Shown here piece by piece: positions 55,813 through 64,000 of a stretch of DNA of 64,000 nt (positions are counted from its first letter, which is position 1; each line of letters begins with the position of its first letter). The position numbers and the translations under genes were made by a program. The DNA comes from Nicotiana tabacum. Its lineage: Eukaryota; Streptophyta; Magnoliopsida; Solanales; Solanaceae. The stretch lies in the NCBI RefSeq assembly GCF_000715075.1, contig NC_134096.1, positions 68,825,026 through 68,889,025 of the forward strand, given 5' to 3'. The notes beneath the pieces are model-generated. The model was given only the letters and a program-made list of their open reading frames with translations. It ran no database searches and had not been told where the DNA came from.

Positions 55813-58360
55813 CCCCCCATCACTAGCTGTGTAGAGTAAACACACTCGATCCGATATAGAGCTCACATACCATCCTTCCAAAAGTTTGCAATAACATATT
55901 CATAACACATACTATCAGTTTTCTAACTCTGGCCATATCTTCACAGTCCGCAACCAAGGAAAATTCTGCCTGTGAGAACTCCCAGTCTCTAGATCCCTAA
56001 AATACAAGAATCTCCATATCTGATCCCAACTCCACCACTCAATTAACTATCTATCATACACCATCATCTCATGGAAGGTACTCCCATAAATCACCTGCAC
56101 CACGTAGAAAAATCGAAATATCAACAGTCAAAAACCAGGCAATTACTGTAATACAAGTCAAGCATCTACAAGTCAAAATATAGTGCACCTTCTCAAATGC
56201 GCACCATTCTTAGGTGGTACCGGATAGTGTTGCATTCTTCTAAACATCTGAAACCATCAATGCCATCTAGAACCCATGACATTTTCTTCGAAACTGAATC
56301 GCAACCTTGTACATACAAATTCTCAATCCCATACGTCGCACCGACTCTATCATGCCATCATATGGAAATATGAGGATCCCATTATCAATTCTGAATCACA
56401 AGCAGGATACACACTCATCAGCCATAAACCTTCCACTTGACCCCATCTAGGAGAAAAATCACAACACCCAACATACTTTTATATATGTAGAAGACATCCG
56501 CCTCTAGTCATGGTCGACACAATCGAGAACTCTTTGAAACCCATTTGCACTTAACCAAGCCATCAGAACTGAATCTTTCTAACTCAACCAAGTTACACAG
56601 ATCGCCCAACCCAAGAGTATTTCCATAAAACACCTGTAGAGTTTCATCACACCAAAGGAACCGATCACTTCTATTAGTATGTTGCTCCAAACCACTACCA
56701 AGCTGACCTATTTCTTTGAGTCCATCTCGACTTGCCTTCAATTTAACACTTCTCCTTACTAGTACAATATGATCCTTAACCCAAAGCTTACCACAAGAGA
56801 ATCCTAGAATGAAACCACATTATCTTAAGGCCCATAAGTCATTGCATTCCCTCTTAAACTCCCAATAGTACCGCCACCGAGATACCTACTCTGAAGAGAC
56901 CTTGTGTGACTTTGAAGCTATTTCCCTAACCTCTCTAATACTAAAATGTAAAACCACTAATGATACAGAAATACCTCAAGTCTCGGCACCATCCAATGAA
57001 AATCTCATATCTTAGCCATATGTAATTCAGAGAAATCCTGAAATACCACATATGAATCTTGAACTCATTAGAACCTTCTCGAGATTTATCTACTCTGCTC
57101 TAATCTCCAATGCACCTCCAATACGAGCCGAAAGTCCTATGCTCCATTAGCATAAAAACACTTAAAAAGGTAACCCCAGCTTTAAGCAATTGAGTGAACC
57201 CCTTCTTCTTGCGCATTACATCCATCACGAATAAAAAATCCGAATCATTCTAAGATTTCCATATGCCCATAATGTGTAATACATCATGCATCCAGGAATT
57301 TTTTACCCGATTCATCCTCGAAATCAACCTCTTCAAGTCATAAGTATGCCTTAGTCCAAAACTAATATAACACATGACCATGCAATCTGATCATTGATAG
57401 AAGCCTCCCCCACTTGGCTCGAAGCCACACAACATAACATCTAATAACACACAATACCCTTACTCCATAGACTCCATGATCTCACATTATAATCCAACTA
57501 AATCCTTCATAAACTCATGTAGTACTAATCATAAAGTACCCCAAATCATCTACTAAGCACATATACATCCTTGTGACAGTCGTGCGAACTCCCCCAAGCA
57601 ATCCGAACACTAAGTGTAGCACACACACTTCCCACCGGGTAGAAAGACGACTCTTCACATAAACATCATAAAGATCACATAACCTCTTAACATCCCGCAG
57701 GAGATAACCCATATACTTAGCCTCAAACTTGCATCTTACGCCTATCATGGTCACAACCACTATGCAAATGCTAAATCCTTCCGAGTATGAACTCGTCAAC
57801 AAGGTATACGAATCTACTTCATTCCACAAATGAGAAACTGAAAGATCCCTAACACACTCATAACTCAAGACTGTACAACACATCAAGACAAAATTGATCA
57901 TCCATAGTCCCTTCACATCCCAAGAAAAATTCTTCTTGTTGCATCCAAACTATTTAAGCACATTCCAAAGTCACATAATATCCATCATATAGCCATCCAA
58001 GCACTCACTAAGCCATAAATCCCACTCCCAGGGACACTACCAGACATATAAGTCTAAAAGCGTAGTCCTTCAGACTCGCCTACCTCCAAAACACCGAAAA
58101 CATATCTCGCACCTCACCCACAACATCACAGGCAGTTAGTGCACAGTTGATACCGAGTGCTCAACATATCCGACAAGTGGATGGAAGGGAATCAAAGATA
58201 TGCGCTTCGGGCTGAATCAATGCAGTACGATAAAGAAAGAAAGATGAGAAGTTTCCTATATGTCCTGCAGCCTCTCGAAGATAGGTGTGGATGTCATCAT
58301 ACCGATCCGCAAGACTCTACTAGACACTTGCTCATGACTCGTAGAACCTATGAACCTAGA

Positions 58361-58372
58361 GCTCTGATACCA
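58361..58372 (-). other. Primer binding site, initiator tRNA-Met type
   Basis: On the minus strand, TGGTATCAGAGC lies three bases after the LTR end, the same primer type as at 7218-7229. Confidence 0.9.
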
Positions 58373-58375
58373 ATT

Positions 58376-61300
58376 TGTCACGGCCCAAAATCCATCAAAT
58401 GTCGTGATGGCACCTAACCCAACCTACTAGGTAAGCCAAATAATAGTTAACACAACCCTAATGAAATAATAAGGCAAAAATGAGTGAAATAACTAAAGTT
58501 TCATACAATAACCCAAGGATTAGTAGTACAAGTTATAAGTCACTAAGACTTATATTTACAAAGCTAGTATGAAAATAAATACAATATTTGTTTGGAACAT
58601 ACATAAAATATTACAAATCTAAAACTACCAAGAACAAGTGGTATATATATCTGGAAAGCAGGTACGTCTGCAGTGTCAGCTCCCAAAATCCACTCGCATC
58701 TCAGCTCCAAGATCTGCACGCAAGGTGTAAAGTGTAGCATGAGTCTAACTTACCTCATGTACTCAGCAAGTATCATAACAAATCTCGGCTTAGGTAATAG
58801 AAGCAAGAATTATAAATGATACTCGCTAATCACCTGTACAGTTCATAATTCCAGCAAGTACAAAAGAATAATATGATCAAGTCATGAATCACAGATAAAA
58901 TCACCTTGGTGCACAAGATAACTTAATGTACTTTACTTAGTCAATAATCCAACATATAAAGAAGATATGCAAATAAATCAGGTAAACAACCAAGGAAATT
59001 GCAAGTAAAGATGAAATGCAATAACCAAATCAAACGCTGGCCAGTCTTTCCTCACAGATACCAAAACCGAGCCAAACCATCGATCATTTTTCTAGACTCC
59101 ACATCAATCAGAAACCCGTTAGTTTCTCATAATTTGCGTGTTCAATCAGAAACCCGTCAGTTTCTCATAATTTGCGTGTACACCATCAAGAAGGCACATA
59201 AGAGGGTGACCCCAGAGGGGATAGATCCATATCCATATGCTGCACGGATAACTCATGTGCCACTATAACAATCTACCCGGCGTGGTCACAAGCTCAATAT
59301 CATATTTAGTCCGGCGTGGTCACATGCTCAATATCAGGATTCGCTCAATATCATAATCCGCCTGGCGTGGTCATATGCTCAATATCACAATCTGGCCAAC
59401 TTGGTCACATGTTCAATATCATAATCCACTCGGTGTGGTCATAGGCTCAATATCATAATTTGCCCGACGTGGTCACATGCTCAATGACACAATCCGCAAT
59501 GCGCAGTCACGTGCTACCAATCCAATCTATTTCACAAAGAAATCATATATACAAGAATACACGTACATGATCAATGAACATCAAATTTCATACTCCTGGA
59601 CTGGTATAAGTGACATGTTAAGGTATATGCATGAGAAAAGTGTGCTATCATAGCTCAAATCAGACAAATACATCACAAAAGTAGCAAATATGGCTCAAAT
59701 AGCTCACAACATGGGTACAAATATAAGAACCATCACAACATGAAGCTTAGCCATCAATCCAAGGCATATCATAGCTAAAATACTATCTCGAGCATGAATA
59801 ATACCCCGGTGCACGCACATGGACTCAACCCCACACATGTGCGCCACCCATAGTACGTAGCTATCACAAATAACTCAGGCAACTTGTGCATCAACCAAGT
59901 TTAGGTAAGATACTGACCTCAAACAAGACAAATAGATGCTCTAGAAGTGCCATCTCGCACGAATCAACCTCCGAACGACTCGAAACTAGCCAAAAGCAAC
60001 TCAAAATATCAAATAAATGCCATATGAATCGAACTCAAATAATAAAGGTCGAATCTTTATTCAAATACTCAAAGTCGTCCATAACGTCAATCCGGGCCCG
60101 TACCCCAAAACCTGAAAAAAATCACAAATTTTGACAAGTCATTCAAATACAAGTCCAACCATACTAGTTTCACTCCAATACGACTCCGAACCGATGTACA
60201 AATCTCAAATATTCACTTTAGAAAAGTTTTTACTAAAACCCCTAATTTTCCCTTTTGATTTGATGATCAAATTCCAAAATCGAAGATAGAATCATGAATA
60301 ATAATCAAATCTGGGTCAAAATCGCCAAAATTCGAGCTCCGAATCTCAAAATATGATAAAATGAGTAAAACCCTCGAAAATAATAACTTATATTTCTTCT
60401 CCACGTAAACTCTTCGCGACCGCGGGACCCACTTCGTGATCGCATAGCCCAAAAAGATCACTGACATAAATACCCAACACGTTCGCGTCAGTACACTAGC
60501 GAGTGCGATGACAACAGAACCCAAAAACTTTGCGAACGTGTCCTTGTCCATGCAAACGTGAAGACAAACTTTCCCATCTCCCATACTGAAGCACGATCGC
60601 GAACCATCTCTGCGAACGCGATGTTCAAACTCGTCAACCTTCGTGATGCAACCCTCCAGTCGCAAACTCGAAGAGGAAAAATCACCTAGCTCCAACTTAC
60701 ACATCGCAATCACGGTTTTCCTCTCGCGATCGCGATAAGGGGAAGCAACACTAGAAAAGCAGAGAAAAACCAGGAGTCAAACTTGAGAGAAAGCGGTTCG
60801 AAACCACCCCGAAACTAACCCGAGCCTCTTAGGATCCCGCCCAAATATACCAACAAGTATCAAAACATAAATTGACCTACTTGTGGCCTCAAATAATATA
60901 AAATAATATCAAAACCATGAATCAGTGATCAAGATCAATCTCTTAAGTTCATAAACTTTAAATGTCGAACCAAGTGTCTCATTCAAGCCTAACCAGTTCG
61001 GAATTCGACCTAACTTTGCACACAAGTCCCAAATTATAAAATGAACATATTTTAACTTTCGGAACAACAATCCAAACCCGATATCATTAAAGTCATATCT
61101 CTGTCAAACCTTTGAACTTTCCAAACCTTTAAATTTTTAACTTTCACCAAAACGAGACGGCTCGTCCTAGGAACCTATAAATCCAAATCTAGATATACGC
61201 CCAAGTCCAAAATTACCATACAAACCTCTTGCAACTATAAAAACTCCAATCCAAGGTCAAATGCACAAAAGTCAAGCTTGGTCAACTCTTCCAACTTAAA

Positions 61301-61461
61301 GCTTCCAAATTAATAATCATCATTCCAAATGAATTTTGAACCATTCAAAAATCCAAAAATGGCCATACACATGCAAGTAAAGTGCATCATATGAAGCTAT
61401 CCAAGTCCTTAAACCAATGAATAGAATGAAAATACTCAAAGCGACCGATCAGATCGTTACA
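58376..61461 (-). repeat. 5' LTR of the minus-strand LARD-like element
   Basis: 3086 bp. It has the same layout as 50447-53755. Compared with that copy it has fewer 34-bp minisatellite units, and a small duplication at about 59105-59180 repeats tcagaaacccgt...tttgcgtgt twice. A CpG-rich cluster with gaccgcgggacc and cgatcgcgaa lies at about 60415-60740. Confidence 0.88.
59281..59518 (-). repeat. 34-bp minisatellite, about 7 units
   Basis: The same unit as at 51388-51775. One unit is chimeric, with an extra gctcaatatc copy near 59340. Confidence 0.9.
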
Positions 61462-62732
61462 AACAAGCAGTAATAACCTATTTTCCAACCCCGTATGATA
61501 TTTTGCCAAATGAAGGAACTGTTATGGGAGTTTTTGTTCCTCTCATACTTGGTAATAAGAGTGAAAACCCAGAAAGAGTTAGGTTTCATGTAAATTCTCT
61601 AGGAGAGTCTATCAAGAGAAACAATATTTTTTTGCAAGGTTTTTCTAAGTCCTATGCCTCCATGGAGTTTAGGAAGGGTGATAATTTTTCCATTGAGATA
61701 GCATAGTTTTTTATGACTATCTTTGGATCCACATATAAAGTCCCGCTGGATTTTATCAATTTTCTTAAGGGTTTCCTCGGAAGTTGAATATATTGCATGG
61801 ACTGGTTAGGGATAATATTCATGTTAGCTAGTGTTAGGGTGGTTCTCTCTAAAGGAATAAGGAAATTTGTTTGTCAACCGGAACGATTATTTCTTAAGTT
61901 ATCAATGATGTATGGGAAGCCAACTGGCTTAGGCTTATGGTTCAATATAGGGAAGCCAAGGTATTTTCTAAAAGTATTGGTTGGATTGATATTTAACTTA
62001 GAAGTAATATATCTATAAGTACTAGGACAATTTTTGGAAAAGATAATTTTGGAATTAGTTAGTGTAAAAATGTATAAGGAATTGGTGAATAGAATGAGAG
62101 GAGTTGGTAGTAGAATTGAAAATGAGTATAAGATCATCCGCGAATAAGAGGTAAGAGAGATGTGGCCAGCGGGGCATAATTTAATTGGGGGGAAGATGTT
62201 AGTTTTTGCCCCTTTTACTAACACTGCAATAGTGCTAGTAAAAATGCAATTCATTATAAGCGTAGAGGTGTTTGAAGGCAATTTAAATAAATTTAGGGCA
62301 CATTAAGACCATTCAAGCCTATCAAATATTTTTTCAAGATCTAGAATTTACAACGAGTACCTTTTAGCTTATGAAAATGGTTAATAATTTTTTGGATGGT
62401 AATTACATTGTCACACATTCTTCTCCCTTTAAGAAAAATAGATTGGAATGGACCAATGATCTTATCCAAGAATGGCTATAAATGAATGGAAATTATTTTA
62501 GTATCAATTTTATAGATGGTGTTACATAGACCGATTGATCAGAAGTTCTTAAGGTTATTTGCATTATGGAATTTAGGAATAAGGCAAAGGTAAGTTTTAT
62601 TAATGAAAGAGGGAATTACTTGGGTTTTGAATATTTTATGGTAGTATTTTTTAATTAAAGGCCCTATAATATTTCACTACCTTTGGTAAAGAAGGGATGG
62701 AATCTATCCGGACCAGGCGCTTTGAAAGGCAT
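61462..62732 (-). mobile_element. LINE, reverse transcriptase piece
   Basis: On the minus strand from 62732 down, the coding remains contain PFKAPGPDRFHP (an early reverse transcriptase motif), the catalytic FADD at 62133-62144, YLGFPILNHKP near 61960, and a region like WQTNFLIPLERTTL with SMQYIQLP. Several stops and frameshifts are present. The order continues into 50037-50446 and 36809-37999. The piece is cut at its upstream side by the LTR that starts at 62733, so the LINE's 5' end is not in view. Confidence 0.8.
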
Positions 62733-64000
62733 TGTAACGACCCAGTCGGTTGTTTTGGGAATTTAGGTCTTATTCGGCGGCATAAGGCCCCGAGCAGCTT
62801 CATATTATGTGTATTGACTTGCGTGCGTGGTTGAATTTAGTTACCGAATAATTCAGAGTGATTTGGGACACTTAGTCTCTAAAACAGAAGTTTAAGCCTT
62901 AGGATTTTGACCGTAGTCAGAACTGTGTGAAGACGACTCCAAAATAGACTTTTGTCAGTTCCGTTAGCTCCGTTGGGTGATTTTGTACTTAGGAGCGTGT
63001 TCGGACTATGAATTTGAAGTCTGTAGCTTATTTAGGCTTGAAATGGCGAAAGTCGAATTTTTGTAAATTTTTACCAGAAGTGGACTTTTTGATATCAGGG
63101 TTGAATTCCTATTCCGGAAGTTGGAGTAGGTCCGTAATATTGAATATGACTTGTGTGCAAAATTTGAGGTTAATCAGACGTAGTTTGATAGGTTTCGGCA
63201 TGTGTTGTAGAAATTTGAAGTTTCAAGTTCATTAAGTTTGGATTGAAGGGTGATTCGTAGTTTCAACGTTGTTTGATATGATTTGAGACCTTGAGCGAGT
63301 CCGTATTAGGGTATGGAACTTTTTGGTATGCTTGGATGGGGCCCTGGGGGCCCCGGGTATATTTCAGACGAGTTTCAGATATTTTTCATGGTTTTGAACA
63401 AGTCTGGTTTTGGTATTTTTGCACCTGTGACGCTTTGGAGTGCAGGTGCGGTTCCGCTTATGCATGATCCTGGTAGCTTCTACGGTCATGATGGCCTAGA
63501 TGCTCGCTCACTTCTGCGGAGGCAAGCACGTAGGTGCGAAGGCCACTTTTGCGGTCCAGCGATCGCATCTGCAAAGAAGTTCGCTTCTGCGGGGCCGTTG
63601 GTGTGGCTTTGATTCCGTAGATGCGGATCCAGGCCTGGCCAGCTGAGTTCGCAAATACGAACGATTTCTCGCAAATGCGAGAGCGCAGATGCGCTTCCTT
63701 GTCCGCAAATATGGAAGTCCTGGGCAGAATCATTTAAGTCGAGGGTTTGACCATTTTCGTTATATTTTGAGTTTTAGACTTCGGTTTTTGAAGTTTCCTT
63801 GTGGGTTTTTCAAGCAAAACAATTGGGTAAGTGTTCTTCACCTATAATTTAATATATTTCATGATTTTATCTTTATTTTTATCATTTAAATTATGTTTTG
63901 AGTTTAGGAAAATGGAGGGTTTTGAAGAAAAAATCCAAAATGAAAAATCATAATTTGAGGGACGAAATGGTATCGAAATTTGATAATTTTAGTATAGTTA
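62733..64000 (+). mobile_element. 5' part of a further gypsy LTR, running off the window
   Basis: It begins TGTAACGACCC inside the LINE reverse transcriptase region; the five bases before it are GGCAT. It carries the same LTR core as 635-4214 and the two minus-strand LTRs (ggacttttt-gatatc, tgacttgtgtgcaaaatttgagg, ggtttcggca) and a CpG-rich cluster (about 63430-63720). Its 3' end and any internal region lie outside the window. Overlapping short frames at 63313-63733 come from the CpG-rich cluster. Confidence 0.85.

Larger units (their letters stand above)
53791..58360 (-). other. Non-coding interior of the minus-strand LARD-like element
   Basis: Apart from the hAT-like insertion at 54959-55812, about 3.7 kb hold no recognisable protein. 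The longest minus-strand frame (57515-57916, 133 codons) has no known motif. The first part shares caagtgtctagtagagtcttg-type sequence with the leader of the element at 4220-13794. The plus strand is C/A-rich, that is, purine-rich (G/T) on the element's own strand only in part. Confidence 0.55.
50447..61461 (-). mobile_element. Non-coding gypsy-derived large LTR element (LARD-like), minus strand
   Basis: LTRs at 50447-53755 and 58376-61461 begin TGTAACG or TATAATG and end CGTGACA on the minus strand. An initiator-tRNA-Met primer site follows the right-hand (5') LTR, and a polypurine tract precedes the left-hand (3') LTR. The interior lacks any recognisable gag or pol and is interrupted by a hAT-like element. 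The flanks TACTA (50442-50446) and AACAA (61462-61466) do not match. The target site is therefore decayed, or the two LTRs come from different copies joined by recombination. Confidence 0.85.

Noticed and set aside
57515..57916. Minus-strand frame of 133 codons in the LARD-like interior
   Set aside because: No recognisable motif, no counterpart in the related interior at 7230-10708, and no promoter or splice context.

Overview
The window is plant nuclear DNA, almost certainly from a Solanaceae genome and most likely Nicotiana. The evidence is three-fold: spliced plant genes (an F-box gene and an XH-domain gene); SINEs with TTG-repeat tails of the tobacco TS type; and large Ty3/gypsy elements whose LTRs begin TGTAAYGACC and sit next to an initiator-tRNA-Met primer site. 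No bacterial, organellar or rRNA features were seen. By eye roughly 60 percent of the window is LTR retrotransposon.

Layout. 1-4214: tail and truncated LTR of a plus-strand gypsy element. 4220-13794: a complete, non-coding, large LTR element (LARD-like) with 3-kb LTRs and a perfect CATAT target duplication. 13800-22700: a gene island with a SINE, small MITEs and a two-exon gene encoding an XH-domain protein (FDM/IDN2 family of RNA-directed DNA methylation) that lacks the usual XS part and carries an extra C-terminal region. 22700-31000: MITEs, a Helitron and a 2.1-kb terminal-inverted-repeat element with a tandem repeat inside. 31000-35170: an intact F-box gene followed by its tandem copy, which was destroyed by a LINE insertion and a second insertion or deletion.

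36809-64000 is a nest. A minus-strand LINE is split into three pieces (36809-37999, 50037-50446, 61462-62732). The first gap holds a Tat/Retand-like gypsy element (38000-50036, duplication TTATT) with decayed gag-pol, a decayed spliced antisense gene and a 1.1-kb tandem array with four-unit higher-order structure. The second gap holds a non-coding gypsy-derived element (50447-61461) that itself contains an 854-bp hAT-like element carrying a captured signal-peptide exon. The LINE is finally cut at 62733 by a third LTR that runs off the window.

Only two loci look like functional host genes: the XH gene at 19309-20703 and the F-box gene at 31208-32521. I see no dedicated new multi-gene system. 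The most unusual items are the XH-only protein with its appended domain, the higher-order array inside the Tat element with its antisense gene, and the exon-capturing hAT element. All calls rest on reading the sequence; no alignments or searches were run.
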